Source: Magnetococcus sp. PR-3
Lineage (GTDB): Bacteria; Pseudomonadota; Magnetococcia; Magnetococcales; Magnetococcaceae
Reading direction: 5' to 3'
NCBI RefSeq assembly: GCF_036689865.1
Contig: NZ_JBAHUQ010000026.1
Span: forward strand, 1 to 64,000
Length of the DNA stretch: 64,000 nt
Positions 16,434 through 26,881 of the stretch are shown piece by piece. Position numbers and translations under genes: made by a program. Each line of letters starts with the position of its first letter. The stretch's first letter is position 1. The notes beneath the pieces were generated by a model. That model did no database searches. It worked only from the letters and a program-made list of their open reading frames with translations, and was not told the origin of the DNA.

Positions 16434-18800
16434 GTGTTATCTTTTCAGAAATGGCGATTCAAATCGCTCATCAAGCTGTTGATTCTCCTTCCGACGTTGA
16501 CCATGCTCGGTACGGCGGTTCTTATTTGGAATAGCAGCAACACCTCCCAGCAGAAAATTCTCACGGTACAAACCCAACATGTACCGTTAAACCAGCTCTC
16601 CCTACAGATGAAGTATGAGGTTGCGCAGGTTAACCTTTGGCTGACAGATATCTCAGCCACACGAGGTTTAAACGGACTGGATGATGGCTTTGATGAAGCC
16701 GCCAATCATGCCAGCCAGTTTAAAAAGCTCCTTCATCAATTCCGAAAACGACTGGAACATGACCGCAGCTCTGTAGCCACACTGGATAAACTAGACCAGA
16801 CTTTTGATGCCTACTATGCCAAAGCGAGAGAGATGGCCAAGGGCTATGTAGAGAGCGGCCCGGCCTTAGGCAACAGCATGATGAGTGATGTAGATGCCCG
16901 GGCAGAGAACCTGGAAAAAAGCCTTATAGGGCTGGAAACAAAGTATGTTAATGGCATGCTGACTGCCCTGGATGAATCTGGCCATACGATCTCAAACCTG
17001 GTTACGCATACTGTCATCATCTTTATACTGTCCATTGTATTGATTTTAATCACAGGCAGCCTGATCGCCCGCACCATTATGGATAAGCTGGGGGCAGACC
17101 CCGTAGAGCTTAATCAAGTCCTAGAACGTTTGGGGCAAGGAGACCTCACCAGACAAATTATCTTTAAAGGCGCCAAGCCAGACTCTCTTGCGCAATATGT
17201 GATGCAAATGAGTCGGGATCTTTTTCAGATGGCCGCCTCTTTGAAACTTCAATCCTTGACCATGCGGGCTACGGTGCAGGAACAAAAAGAGGCGCAAGAG
17301 GAGCTAAAAAGAGATTCCGGGGAGAGCTACGGGCTCGCCAAAGAGGTTGTTTCCATTAATGATGGTATTGATCAGATGACCCATGCACTGCGTAGTGATT
17401 TGGAGCAGGCTGATACCAACATGATCACCTTAACCCAAACCGCCGATGACCTTTCTGGGAATGTTTCCTCTATTGCTGCGGCCTCTGAGCAAGCCAGTCA
17501 AAATGTGAATACCATGGCTGCCGCTGCCGAACAAATGACCGGCAACATTACGGCCGTCAATACCAGTTTGGAACAGGTTAATCACTCCGTCGGTAGTGTC
17601 TCAGGCGCTTTGGATGAGTTAAATCTCTCCCTGGATCAAGTACGGAAACGCTGTGTCGATGCCGATCACAAATCCAAAGAGGCGCAGCAGTTTACCCAGC
17701 AGACCCAATCCACCATGGAAGCGTTAACCCTATCGGCCCGCGAGATTGTGAAGGTGGTGGGTTTGATCAAAACCATTGCCGACCAGACCAATATGCTGGC
17801 TTTAAACGCCTCTATTGAGGCCGCAGGTGCGGGAGAAGCAGGGGCTGGTTTTGCTGTGGTTGCCAATGAGGTTAAGGATCTGGCCAAACAGACCGCAGAT
17901 GCAACCAAGCTGATTGAACAAAAAACCTTAGAGATCCAAACCAACACCCAACAGGCTGCATCGGTCACGCTTGATGTTAATGAGATGATCCAGCAGATCA
18001 GTGAAACCACGGCTCAAATCACTGAAGCAGTTGAAGAACAAACAGGATCTGTCGCTCAGATCAACGACTCCATGCACAATGTCACCATTGCGGGTGAAGA
18101 GGTTGGGCGCAACGCTCTGGAGCTTGAGTCTGCCTCTTCCGAAGTAGCTCGAGCTGCGCTGGAAGCCGCCGCTGGAACCAACGAAATTGCCGCCTCAGCC
18201 TCCAATGTCGCTCAAAGTGCCGAAGAGGTTGCCCGCAACAGTAGTGAAGCCTCAGAACGCTTACAGGTGATTAAAGACAACTCGGGTGAGATCTATGAAG
18301 CCTCGGCCAATGTACAAAAGAAGATGCTGCAGTCCATGGATTTTGCCAATTTCCTAGATGGTGCCATTGCCCATGCCAGCATGCTCAGCGAATTGAGTGA
18401 TGAGTCTTGCGAAGATCTTAACAAGGCTTCCGAAGCCTTTAATATTGGCCAGCCCCCCATGGATATTCAAATGGTCAAAAAAGCCCACATTGCTTGGCTG
18501 GGCAAGTTGGTCGGCGTCATCCGTGGTAGAAGTCATATTAACCCTGAAGATGTTGCAACATCCCAAGAGTGTGCTTTTGGCCAATGGTATTACAGTGATG
18601 GTCAGGCCAAACTGGGGGATAACCCACTCTTTATCGAGATTGCCGATCCACACCAAAAAGTGCATGAAACAGCCCGTGAAGTGGTTCAAATGATGAATGA
18701 GTTCAACCCAGAGGGGGCTGAACAGGGGTTAAAACGGTTCAATGAACTGCGACGAGATCTATTCACCCGCCTGGATCGACTCTACCTCGACACGCTCTAA
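16434..18800 (+). CDS. methyl-accepting chemotaxis protein with C-terminal CZB domain
   Basis: A 788-residue transmembrane chemoreceptor. Seen: membrane segments at about 12-32 and 192-213 enclosing a helical periplasmic domain of roughly 160 residues; HAMP at about 213-270; a long cytoplasmic coiled coil whose tip carries the conserved hairpin [15 protein letters not shown] and [17 protein letters not shown]; and a C-terminal chemoreceptor zinc-binding (CZB) domain at about 675-785 with [17 protein letters not shown] and a later DPHQKVHE. Known for CZB: Zn binding in redox or hypochlorite/pH sensing receptors and cyclases. The start is GTG at 16434, in frame with the first membrane segment. 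It is a single-gene transcript ending at a strong terminator. Confidence 0.92.
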   Translation: MLSFQKWRFKSLIKLLILLPTLTMLGTAVLIWNSSNTSQQKILTVQTQHVPLNQLSLQMKYEVAQVNLWLTDISATRGLNGLDDGFDEAANHASQFKKLLHQFRKRLEHDRSSVATLDKLDQTFDAYYAKAREMAKGYVESGPALGNSMMSDVDARAENLEKSLIGLETKYVNGMLTALDESGHTISNLVTHTVIIFILSIVLILITGSLIARTIMDKLGADPVELNQVLERLGQGDLTRQIIFKGAKPDSLAQYVMQMSRDLFQMAASLKLQSLTMRATVQEQKEAQEELKRDSGESYGLAKEVVSINDGIDQMTHALRSDLEQADTNMITLTQTADDLSGNVSSIAAASEQASQNVNTMAAAAEQMTGNITAVNTSLEQVNHSVGSVSGALDELNLSLDQVRKRCVDADHKSKEAQQFTQQTQSTMEALTLSAREIVKVVGLIKTIADQTNMLALNASIEAAGAGEAGAGFAVVANEVKDLAKQTADATKLIEQKTLEIQTNTQQAASVTLDVNEMIQQISETTAQITEAVEEQTGSVAQINDSMHNVTIAGEEVGRNALELESASSEVARAALEAAAGTNEIAASASNVAQSAEEVARNSSEASERLQVIKDNSGEIYEASANVQKKMLQSMDFANFLDGAIAHASMLSELSDESCEDLNKASEAFNIGQPPMDIQMVKKAHIAWLGKLVGVIRGRSHINPEDVATSQECAFGQWYYSDGQAKLGDNPLFIEIADPHQKVHETAREVVQMMNEFNPEGAEQGLKRFNELRRDLFTRLDRLYLDTL

Positions 18801-18807
18801 AATACTT

Positions 18808-18848
18808 AAGCCGACAAAAACGGTGACAGAGCCTTTTTGTCGGCTTTT
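18808..18848 (+). terminator. intrinsic terminator of the CZB chemoreceptor gene
   Basis: A perfect 13-bp stem, AAGCCGACAAAAA (18808-18820) with TTTTTGTCGGCTT (18834-18846), starts 8 bp after the stop codon. Confidence 0.88.
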
Positions 18849-18853
18849 CGAAA

Positions 18854-18869
18854 TGTAACATTCGTTACA
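18854..18869. promoter_or_regulatory. CRP/FNR-type palindrome upstream of the CACHE hybrid kinase
   Basis: TGTAA-CATTCG-TTACA, a perfect TGTNA-N6-TNACA geometry, lies about 175 bp before the kinase start at 19043. The same geometry occurs at 40796, upstream of another sensor operon. Confidence 0.4.
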
Positions 18870-19042
18870 AAAGAATTGTCACTTTTTATAAAAGCGCGTA
18901 AGCTAAACAGGTTCAAATTACTCATATATCGATAAAGTGTTCAATACACCTCCAAATGGAGGGGTTATGCAGGGGATATTTTAAAACCCGTTATTTGAAA
19001 GCCAACCTTCCCTGCCTTGATGCCGTTCATTAGGAATTTCTG

Positions 19043-22000
19043 ATGCTACAGCTTTCACTGCCCGTTCGGTACGCCATTTACGCACTCATTCTTATGGGTG
19101 GGGGTATCACAGTGATTGCATCCTACGGCTTTCAACAATCCCGATCTTTACTTGAAGCTCAGACAGCACAAATGGTTATGAACCGAGTCTCTAGTGAAAT
19201 TCGGTTCTTACGCAACTACTTTACCCAAATGCGGCAAGATGTTGATCAATTGGTCCATAGTCCAGCCGTCCAAAACTACGTGCTTCAGCCCCAGCTTGAA
19301 CCAGCCCAAGGTACTGTCGCTAAGCAGATGGTGGCAATGATGCGCAACCGCCCTGCCTATGCCCAGGTGCGTTTGATCGAAAACTCGAAGGAGGGTTGGG
19401 AGCGGATACGTGTTCAACGGAATAAGCAGGGGCAGATCACCTCCCTTCCAGCGGTTTTAATGCAACAAAAAGGGGAGCGTACTTACCTAAAAAAAGCGCT
19501 AAAGCTGGCCAAGGGTGAACACTACTTCTCCCCCATTGAACTAAACCGTGAACATGGCAAGATTGAGTATCCCATCCGCCCAGTCATGCGTATTTCCACC
19601 CCTATATACGCCGCTTCGGGCAAGGTGGAAGCGGTCATGGTTATCAACCTGGACTTTAACCGTATTGTCAGCCGTTTTAAGAGCTTAGATGCCCAAGTTT
19701 CTGTCCGTCTGATCAACCCCCGTGGAGATTATCTCTACCATCCTGAGGCCATACGCATGTTTACCCTGGAACAGCATGGTAAACCCGGCCTATTCCAGGA
19801 CTACAAGGATGTTGAGTGGCCCTCATTTGGTGCACTTAAAGAGGGGGACCCTTTTATTATTCACCTGCCGACTCAACATAAGGTTGTCATTGGCCAGTTA
19901 ATCCACCTGGATCCTCAACGTCTGGCCCCGCCTGTTATTGTGATTGGAGAGGCGGTACGCAGCATCATCGCCATTCATACCGATCTGCTGGCCAAAGATC
20001 TGACCCTGGCGGTGGTACTGCTGGTGCTCTTGCTCACACTGTTAACCGCCTGGATGACCTACCGACTTTCAGCACCTTTACGGGACTTAACCGATACCGC
20101 ACGTGCTTTGGCAAAATCTCAAGAGGGTGGCTTGATCCCCCACCAAAAACGAACGGATGAAATTGGTACCTTGGCTAGAGCGATGGATCTTCTGTTAAGG
20201 CGACTGAATCACGCCCATGGCCGAACACTGCGGGTTAATGAACACCTAAAAGATGAAGTTGATCAGCGTACCGCAGCCTTGCAAGATACCGTTGCCTTAG
20301 CGGAAGAGCGGCGTATTCTTTTATCCGAAGTGCAGAGCATGGCCCGTATTGGTGGATGTGCCTGGTTTCCCACTCAAGATAAACTTTCGGTCACGGATGC
20401 CTTTTTACATCTCACAACCAGTTTTGACAGCCCCCCTTATAATTTACAGACCTTATTAGAGCTCTATGAACCTGAAGACCGCGACCGCCTGCAGCACATT
20501 TTGGACATTGCCCATCGTAACGGTCTAAAAGGAGATATGGTGGCGGCTATACAGCGCCCTGGACAGCCTAAACTTTGGCTCCGAACCCTGTTACACCCCA
20601 ACCGTCAAGAAGATGAAACTGTTAAAATAAATATTGTCATTCAAGATATTACCCGTGAACATCGTATTCAGGAGATCCATGCCCGTGAAGAACTGGTCAA
20701 TCACTGGCTGCTCCGGTTAAATGAAATGGCCCATGCACCGGGTCCATCACTCATTGATCTTGCCCTGGAGGGCGCTGCAACCCTAACAACCAGTCAAAAA
20801 GCCTTTTTTATTTGGATCCACGATGACCGCACCGCCATTAGTGAGGACCGGCTGTTTGATGTTAAGGCGGGAGATCTTCATCATCAGGCCAGAGATTACC
20901 GGCCAGATAACTTCCCCCCCTGCCAGCTTGCTATCGCCCATCAAGAGCCGGTCTTACACCAAGCCCATGAACGACCCCCAGCGATGATTCTGCCACTGAT
21001 CGAAGATCAACAAGTGATGGCACTCATTGGGGTCTGGGGCCGTGATACAGCCTATGAGTCAAGCGATGTACAAAATTTACAACCCTTTGTGCAGGGCGTG
21101 TGGCGGGTGGTGCAACGTCGACAAGATCAAGAAGCGGTTAAACATGCAACGGCCGAAGCCCAACGGGCTAATGCGGTTAAAGGTCGCTTTTTAGCCAATA
21201 TGAGCCATGAAATTCGTACCCCCATGAATGCCATTATGGGCTTTACAGAGTTGAGTTTGACCCAGCATCCGCCCGCACCCCATGATCGACATTTACAAGC
21301 CATTCATACCGCCAGCCGTACACTGTTGGGGTTAATCAATGATGTGTTGGATTTCTCCAAGATTGATGCCGATCAGCTCACTTTGGAAAAAATCCCCTTT
21401 TCACCCCATGAACAACTCCAACAAATAATACAAATGCTTGAGCCCCAAGCCAAACAGAAGGGACTGCATTTTCATACGCTGACAGAAGGAACCATTGCAC
21501 CCTTGCTCTTGGGGGACCCGTTACGGTTAAGGCAAATTCTTATCAATTTGGTGAGTAATGCCATTAAGTTCACCAACCAGGGCAAAGTTGTGCTGGGTAT
21601 GCATACCCACGGCAACGGCTCTCAAACCCACCAAACGCTGGAGTTTGAGGTCCATGACAGTGGTATTGGTATGGATGAAGCGCAGCTGCAACGTCTGTTT
21701 CAACCCTTTGTACAAGGGGATATCTCCACCACACGCAACTTTGGGGGCAGTGGTCTTGGACTTTCCATTAGTAAGCGCTTAGCCAAATTAATGGGGGGAA
21801 CCATTCATGTGGAGAGTCAACCCGGCCAAGGCAGCAACTTCCGTTGTATCATCCCTTTTGAAATTACCGATGCCTGCCTGGTGCCTGAAGAGTTACCCCT
21901 CCAACAATCCTTTACCATTCCACAATGGCCAGGGCTTACCTTACTGGTTGCAGAGGATAATCTTTTAAACCAGGAGATGGTCAAAGAGCTACTACAGCAG

Positions 22001-22945
22001 GCTCAAATTGAGATGGTCACCGCAAACAATGGTGCTGAAGCGGTCAGCTATATGGCAAACGAAGGGGTTAAACACCCCGTTGATGGCATTCTTATGGATA
22101 TGCAAATGCCCCTTATGGATGGCCTGGAAGCCACACGACAGATCCGCCCCGACCATCCAGCAGGGCACCTTCCAATTATTGCCATGACAGCCAATGGCAC
22201 CCCAGCAGATCGCCAACAATGCATGCGTGCGGGTATGGATGACTGCCTGGTCAAGCCCATCTCCATATCAGCTTTGTATATGATGTTACGGCGTTGGCTG
22301 CCTGAACCTCACGCTGAGCAAGACCCGGATCATATTCAAGATGCCGCCGCCCAACAGCGGTGGCAAAACTGGCAACCGAATATCGCTTTGGTTGATAAAG
22401 TTGACCTACATGCACGCTTGGGTGGCGATTTACATCAACTGATGAACCGTTTGGGACGTTTTGCCCAAGAGTGTGATCTGCTTTTTGCACCCTTAACCCA
22501 AGCTCAACAGCACCGGGATACCCCGGCTTTACTCCAAGCGGCCCACGCACTACGAGGTGTTGCTCAAAATTTAAGCCTCAAACAGCTTGCCCAAACCCTT
22601 CAGTCCCTGGAAACAACCTTAAAATCAGAAGGCGTATCCGGACCAGATATCTCAGCCCAGTGGCAGACACTGCTACAATGCATGCATGATACCTGCGCCG
22701 TCATGCCCGCTATTGAAGAGAGACCACCACAGGCACCACCACCAATGGTGAATTTAGAAGAAGAGATGCAAAGGCTCATTCAACTTTTAGAGGCCAATGA
22801 TCTACAGGCCAGAGATCTTATTAAACAGCTCACCCCCCAGCTTCAAACCCAGGGGCAAGGCCAGTTAGCCACGGACTTAGCACAAGCTTTAGGCCAGTTT
22901 GACTTTGCTAAAGCTCGCCAACTTATCCCTGGAGCAAGACTCTAA
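19043..22945 (+). CDS. hybrid sensor histidine kinase: CACHE-HAMP-PAS-GAF-HisKA-HATPase-REC-Hpt
   Basis: A 1300-residue inner-membrane phosphorelay kinase. Seen: a membrane segment at about 10-28, a periplasmic double-CACHE-like domain to about 310, a second segment at about 315-340, HAMP, a degenerate PAS-like region, a GAF-like domain (about 550-690), the phospho-acceptor His in [11 protein letters not shown] (about 720), ATPase boxes [17 protein letters not shown] and GSGLGLSIS, a receiver with [15 protein letters not shown] and VKPI (about 968-1085), and an Hpt region with His in [17 protein letters not shown] lies 7 nt before the ATG. It is a single transcript; no cognate response regulator is adjacent, so phosphate probably leaves through the Hpt to a distant partner. 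Confidence 0.9.
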   Translation: MLQLSLPVRYAIYALILMGGGITVIASYGFQQSRSLLEAQTAQMVMNRVSSEIRFLRNYFTQMRQDVDQLVHSPAVQNYVLQPQLEPAQGTVAKQMVAMMRNRPAYAQVRLIENSKEGWERIRVQRNKQGQITSLPAVLMQQKGERTYLKKALKLAKGEHYFSPIELNREHGKIEYPIRPVMRISTPIYAASGKVEAVMVINLDFNRIVSRFKSLDAQVSVRLINPRGDYLYHPEAIRMFTLEQHGKPGLFQDYKDVEWPSFGALKEGDPFIIHLPTQHKVVIGQLIHLDPQRLAPPVIVIGEAVRSIIAIHTDLLAKDLTLAVVLLVLLLTLLTAWMTYRLSAPLRDLTDTARALAKSQEGGLIPHQKRTDEIGTLARAMDLLLRRLNHAHGRTLRVNEHLKDEVDQRTAALQDTVALAEERRILLSEVQSMARIGGCAWFPTQDKLSVTDAFLHLTTSFDSPPYNLQTLLELYEPEDRDRLQHILDIAHRNGLKGDMVAAIQRPGQPKLWLRTLLHPNRQEDETVKINIVIQDITREHRIQEIHAREELVNHWLLRLNEMAHAPGPSLIDLALEGAATLTTSQKAFFIWIHDDRTAISEDRLFDVKAGDLHHQARDYRPDNFPPCQLAIAHQEPVLHQAHERPPAMILPLIEDQQVMALIGVWGRDTAYESSDVQNLQPFVQGVWRVVQRRQDQEAVKHATAEAQRANAVKGRFLANMSHEIRTPMNAIMGFTELSLTQHPPAPHDRHLQAIHTASRTLLGLINDVLDFSKIDADQLTLEKIPFSPHEQLQQIIQMLEPQAKQKGLHFHTLTEGTIAPLLLGDPLRLRQILINLVSNAIKFTNQGKVVLGMHTHGNGSQTHQTLEFEVHDSGIGMDEAQLQRLFQPFVQGDISTTRNFGGSGLGLSISKRLAKLMGGTIHVESQPGQGSNFRCIIPFEITDACLVPEELPLQQSFTIPQWPGLTLLVAEDNLLNQEMVKELLQQAQIEMVTANNGAEAVSYMANEGVKHPVDGILMDMQMPLMDGLEATRQIRPDHPAGHLPIIAMTANGTPADRQQCMRAGMDDCLVKPISISALYMMLRRWLPEPHAEQDPDHIQDAAAQQRWQNWQPNIALVDKVDLHARLGGDLHQLMNRLGRFAQECDLLFAPLTQAQQHRDTPALLQAAHALRGVAQNLSLKQLAQTLQSLETTLKSEGVSGPDISAQWQTLLQCMHDTCAVMPAIEERPPQAPPPMVNLEEEMQRLIQLLEANDLQARDLIKQLTPQLQTQGQGQLATDLAQALGQFDFAKARQLIPGARL

Positions 22946-23062
22946 TAGTTTGTTTTTATTTTTTAAATCAACACACACAGACAACCCAGCTTACCGATTA
23001 TCCCCTCTTTGAACAAAATCTAACCAATCAAAACAAAGCCGATAATGTGCCATTTTTGGCTT

Positions 23063-23084
23063 GCATACAAACCGGTTGGTATGT
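23063..23084. promoter_or_regulatory. TetR operator, copy 1
   Basis: A 22-bp near-palindrome with centre AACCGGTT and arms GCATACAAACC / GGTTGGTATGT. It is the reverse complement of most of copy 2, whose centre is 35 bp away. It lies about 60 bp before the TetR start. Confidence 0.8.
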
Positions 23085-23097
23085 AACCTCACCATCA

Positions 23098-23119
23098 ACA
23101 TACCAACCGGTTTGTATGT
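23098..23119. promoter_or_regulatory. TetR operator, copy 2
   Basis: A 22-bp near-palindrome ACATACCAACC / GGTTTGTATGT, 27 bp before the TetR start. Paired with copy 1 it forms a larger inverted arrangement, typical of autoregulation by TetR-family repressors. Confidence 0.82.
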
Positions 23120-23145
23120 ACCTATTTCAGTACTAAGGTAACGCC

Positions 23146-23772
23146 ATGGCAGATGCTCGTGACCCAGAGAAAACCCGCCGCAAACTACTGGAAGCCGCAC
23201 TGGAGGAGATCCATCGTAAAGGCTTTCAAGCCGCTTCTCTCTCCGCCATTTTAGAGCGGGCAGAAATGACAAAAGGGGCGATGTATCACCATTTTCCCAA
23301 CAAAAAAGCGTTGGGGTTGGCGGTGGTGGATGAATTACTACCCGCTATTTTTGAAGAAGAGTTCAACCTCTATCTCGATGCCAAAGATAGCTTTGTAGAG
23401 GGCTTTATCCATGCCCATGAGGTATTTCTGGCCAACCGCGGGGCCTCTTTTATTGAGCTGGGCTGTCCCGTCGCCAAACTGGCAGAAGAGATGTCCCCCA
23501 TCGACGAAGATTTCCGTACCCGGGTCGATGCCCTCTACCGGTGGGGAATGGAGACGATGGCAGAGCAAATTCGCCAAGGCCAACGGGCTGGGAACATACG
23601 TAGCGATATTCAGGCTGATGATGCTTCTCTCTTTATCTTTGCCGCCCGTGAAGGGTGTGAGAGCGTCTTAAAGGCAACGCAGGATACCGACATCATGCAT
23701 CGTTGCCTTAATCAACTATTTGCATTTGTTAAAAGTTTAGAACCGACCGAACAAGGTTCATCCGATAGATGA
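23146..23772 (+). CDS. TetR/AcrR-family transcriptional regulator
   Basis: A 208-residue repressor. Seen: an N-terminal helix-turn-helix (about 10-55) with the signature AEMTKGAMYHHFPNKKAL, followed by an all-helical ligand-binding domain containing two Cys residues. The two palindromic operators just upstream indicate autoregulation and control of the operon that follows: exporter, LolA-like protein and beta-barrel. The gap to the exporter gene is 16 bp. AAGGT lies just upstream of the ATG. The ligand is likely a hydrophobic molecule handled by the exporter, by inference from context only. Confidence 0.92.
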   Translation: MADARDPEKTRRKLLEAALEEIHRKGFQAASLSAILERAEMTKGAMYHHFPNKKALGLAVVDELLPAIFEEEFNLYLDAKDSFVEGFIHAHEVFLANRGASFIELGCPVAKLAEEMSPIDEDFRTRVDALYRWGMETMAEQIRQGQRAGNIRSDIQADDASLFIFAAREGCESVLKATQDTDIMHRCLNQLFAFVKSLEPTEQGSSDR

Positions 23773-23788
23773 AGAAGGAGTTTCACCC

Positions 23789-26083
23789 ATGATCCGTCAT
23801 TATGCCAATTGGCTGATGCGCTATCGATTTTCAGTTATCTTCTTGGTACTGATCACCATGCTGGTAGCGGCGTCGGGGGTACGTTTTTTACAGTTTGATA
23901 CTGATTATCGCATCTTTTTTGGGGAAGATAATCCTCAATTAATCGCCTTTGATGAGCTACAAAACAGCTACACCAAAGATGATAATGTGATGTTTGTACT
24001 CACCCCCAAGTCGGGGCAGGTCTTTAATGAAAAGACCATGAGTATTGTTCAGGATCTTACCGAGAAATCGTGGCAGATCCCCTACTCTATTCGCGTAGAC
24101 TCCTTAAGCAACTACCAGCACACCTGGGTTGAAGAGGATGATCTAGCCGTGGGCGATCTGGTTGAAGCGCCCAGCGCACTCTCCCCCCAAGAGTGGAAAA
24201 CCATTAAAGAGATTGCCACCACAGAACCCCTATTGGTGAGCAGGCTTATTAATACAGAGGGTACGGTAACGGCGGTCAATATCACCGTACAGCTGCCAGA
24301 TGACAACACCCAAACCGCCGTGCCTGAAGTGGCAGCCTTTGTTCGTAACATGGCGGATGAACTGCGTACAGCCCACCCAGATATGCAGGTACACCTAACC
24401 GGCATGGTCATGATGAACAACTCATTTCCTGAATTATCCAAAAAGGATATGAGCACGCTTATCCCCATTATGTTTGGGGTGGTGGTGGTGACCTTTCTTC
24501 TTCTTCTACACTCCCCTTGGGCCACCGTAGGGACCGTACTGGTTATTCTGTTTTCCATCGCCACCGGTATGGGGTTAGCTGGCTGGGCAGGTATTGTTTT
24601 AACCGGACCAAGCGCCAGTGCACCGACCATTATTTTAACCATGGGTGTCGCGGATGCTGTACACCTATTGGTCAGCTTTTTTGTGGTCTATGGCTATAAG
24701 TTTAAAGAGAAGAATGAGGCGATTATTGAAGCTCTGCGCATTAACTTCTCCCCCATTCTTTTGACCAGCGTGACCACAGCCATTGGCTTTTTGAGCATGA
24801 ACTTCAGTGATGCCCCGCCCTTCCGTGATCTGGGTAACATTGTATCCATGGGGGTCCTTGCAGCCTTTGTCTACTCCGTCACCTTTTTACCCATCTTTCT
24901 ATCTCTGGTACCGGTTAAGCCTCACCGTAAAAAGCCCCGTACCAGCCATATGATGGAAATTTTGGCCGACTGGGTTATCAGCAAACGCACAGGGCTGCTG
25001 TATGGTATGTCTTCACTGGCTATTCTCTTCATTGCCTTTATCCCCAGCAACCAGCTGAACGATGAGTTTGTAAAATATTTCAGCAAAAACGTCGACTTCC
25101 GTAATGCAACCGACTACACCGTGGAGAACCTAACGGGTATCTACAACATCGGTTATTCCATCGACTCAGGGGAAAGCTCAGGCATTTCTGATCCTGCCTT
25201 CCTCACCAATATTGAGAAAATGGCCAATTGGTTACGCACCCAACCTGAGGTAACCCATGTCAGCACCATTACGGATATCTTCAAACGGTTGAATAAAAAC
25301 ATGCATGGGGATAATCCTGATTGGTATCGACTACCAGACGATCGGAATATGGCGGCACAGTATCTCTTGCTGTATGAGATGTCGCTCCCCTATGGGTTGG
25401 ACCTGAACAACCAAATTAATGTGGATAAACGCAAGACCCGCCTGACCGTCACCATGAAGAGCATTAGCTCCAACGATGTCATTGGTTTTGCGGATCGTGT
25501 GCGCAACTGGATGCAGCACAACTGGCCCCGTGAGATGATCGTTGAAGGCGCCAGCCCCACGGTAATGTTTGCCCACATTGGTAAACGCAACATCGTCAGT
25601 ATGCTGGGGGGTACCACAATCGCGCTGTTCTTGATCTCACTGTCGCTCATTCTGGCCTTGCGTTCCCTTAAAATTGGTTTGCTTAGCCTGATCCCCAACC
25701 TGGTTCCCGCCGGTATTGCCTTTGGCCTGTGGGGCATGGTTAACGGACAGGTAGGCTTGGCTTTATCGGTGGTCACTGGGATGACGCTGGGCATTATCGT
25801 GGATGATACTGTGCACTTTTTAAGTAAGTATCTACGGGCACGCCGGGAACATGGGCACACGGCTGAAGAGGCTGTACGCTATGCCTTTTCAACGGTTGGT
25901 ACCGCCCTATGGGTCACCACACTGGTTCTGGTTGCCGGCTTTATGGTTTTGACCATGTCAGATTTCAAACTCAATGCTGAGATGGGCCTAATGACAGCTA
26001 TGGCCATTGCCATCGCCTTGATTATCGATTTTCTACTGCTGCCTGCTCTACTGATTAAATTGGAAGGGAACGATCATGCGTAA
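23789..26083 (+). CDS. RND/MMPL superfamily exporter
   Basis: A 764-residue inner-membrane transporter. Seen: a membrane segment near the start, a large periplasmic loop opening with DTDYRIFFGEDNPQ, a block of five to six membrane helices (about 225-385), then a repeat of the whole plan (helix, loop, six helices to the end). Conserved TM4-type phrases are TMGVADAVHLL and TLGIIVDDTVHFL, whose Asp residues are typical of proton-driven RND proteins. At this length and with sterol-sensing-like helices it fits the hydrophobe-exporting COG1033/MmpL group rather than AcrB. GAAGGAG precedes the ATG. It overlaps the next gene by 8 bp, so the two products probably act together. Confidence 0.9.
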   Translation: MIRHYANWLMRYRFSVIFLVLITMLVAASGVRFLQFDTDYRIFFGEDNPQLIAFDELQNSYTKDDNVMFVLTPKSGQVFNEKTMSIVQDLTEKSWQIPYSIRVDSLSNYQHTWVEEDDLAVGDLVEAPSALSPQEWKTIKEIATTEPLLVSRLINTEGTVTAVNITVQLPDDNTQTAVPEVAAFVRNMADELRTAHPDMQVHLTGMVMMNNSFPELSKKDMSTLIPIMFGVVVVTFLLLLHSPWATVGTVLVILFSIATGMGLAGWAGIVLTGPSASAPTIILTMGVADAVHLLVSFFVVYGYKFKEKNEAIIEALRINFSPILLTSVTTAIGFLSMNFSDAPPFRDLGNIVSMGVLAAFVYSVTFLPIFLSLVPVKPHRKKPRTSHMMEILADWVISKRTGLLYGMSSLAILFIAFIPSNQLNDEFVKYFSKNVDFRNATDYTVENLTGIYNIGYSIDSGESSGISDPAFLTNIEKMANWLRTQPEVTHVSTITDIFKRLNKNMHGDNPDWYRLPDDRNMAAQYLLLYEMSLPYGLDLNNQINVDKRKTRLTVTMKSISSNDVIGFADRVRNWMQHNWPREMIVEGASPTVMFAHIGKRNIVSMLGGTTIALFLISLSLILALRSLKIGLLSLIPNLVPAGIAFGLWGMVNGQVGLALSVVTGMTLGIIVDDTVHFLSKYLRARREHGHTAEEAVRYAFSTVGTALWVTTLVLVAGFMVLTMSDFKLNAEMGLMTAMAIAIALIIDFLLLPALLIKLEGNDHA

Positions 26084-26879
26084 CACTTTTTTCCAACGTC
26101 TACTCATCGGCAGCCTGCTCTGCTTACCGGCTTTTGCACCTTTAACGGCTCAGGCTGAAACCAGCCAGGAGAAGGGGCTCCGCCTGATTGATGAGGCCGA
26201 CAAACGCGATTACGGTTACGTGGACCTAACGGCACAAATGAAAATGACCTTGACCGATCGTTTGGGCAAAACCAGCACCCGTACCATCCGGATGAAGATG
26301 AAAGAGGTAGAAAATGATGGGGATAAATCCCTGTCTCTTTTCGATACCCCCTCAACCATCAAAGGGACCGCTATGCTGACCCACACCCATGCGGTAAAAC
26401 CGGATGATCAGTGGATGTACCTACCACGCCTTAAGCGGGTTAAGCGCATTAGCTCCAAGAACAAATCAGGTCCCTTCATGGGCAGTGAGTTTGCCTTTGA
26501 GGATTTAGGCTCTCAAGAGGTTGCCAAATACACCTACAACTACCTACGGGATGAAGTCATTGATGGCCGGGATAGCTGGGTGATTGAACGACGCCCCGCC
26601 TATACACACTCAGGCTACACCCGTCAGGAACTGTGGTTAGACAAAGAACGCTATCAGCCTAACCAAGTGATCTACTACGATCGCAAAAACAGCAAACTAA
26701 AAACACAATCGTTCAAAGGGTACCAGCAGTACATTGGTCAATATTGGCGCCCCGACGTCATGCTGATGGTCAACCACCAAACCCATAAGAAGACAGAACT
26801 TCAGTGGATTGGCTATACCTTCAAAAATGGTTTTAAAGACCGTGATTTTCATAAGAATGGTCTAAAGCGGGCTCGGTAA
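26076..26879 (+). CDS. periplasmic LolA-like (outer membrane lipoprotein-sorting-like) protein
   Basis: A 267-residue secreted protein with a signal peptide ending AQA. Its body is rich in beta strands and resembles the LolA-like fold family annotated as outer membrane lipoprotein-sorting proteins; phrases such as MTLTDRLGKTSTRTIRMKM, DDQWMYLPRLKRVKRI and GSEFAFEDL are typical. Family members are habitually encoded beside RND exporters and are thought to carry hydrophobic molecules across the periplasm. Here the gene overlaps the RND gene by 8 bp and is followed after 2 bp by a beta-barrel gene, forming a probable inner membrane-periplasm-outer membrane route. Confidence 0.82.
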   Translation: MRNTFFQRLLIGSLLCLPAFAPLTAQAETSQEKGLRLIDEADKRDYGYVDLTAQMKMTLTDRLGKTSTRTIRMKMKEVENDGDKSLSLFDTPSTIKGTAMLTHTHAVKPDDQWMYLPRLKRVKRISSKNKSGPFMGSEFAFEDLGSQEVAKYTYNYLRDEVIDGRDSWVIERRPAYTHSGYTRQELWLDKERYQPNQVIYYDRKNSKLKTQSFKGYQQYIGQYWRPDVMLMVNHQTHKKTELQWIGYTFKNGFKDRDFHKNGLKRAR

Positions 26880-26881
26880 CC

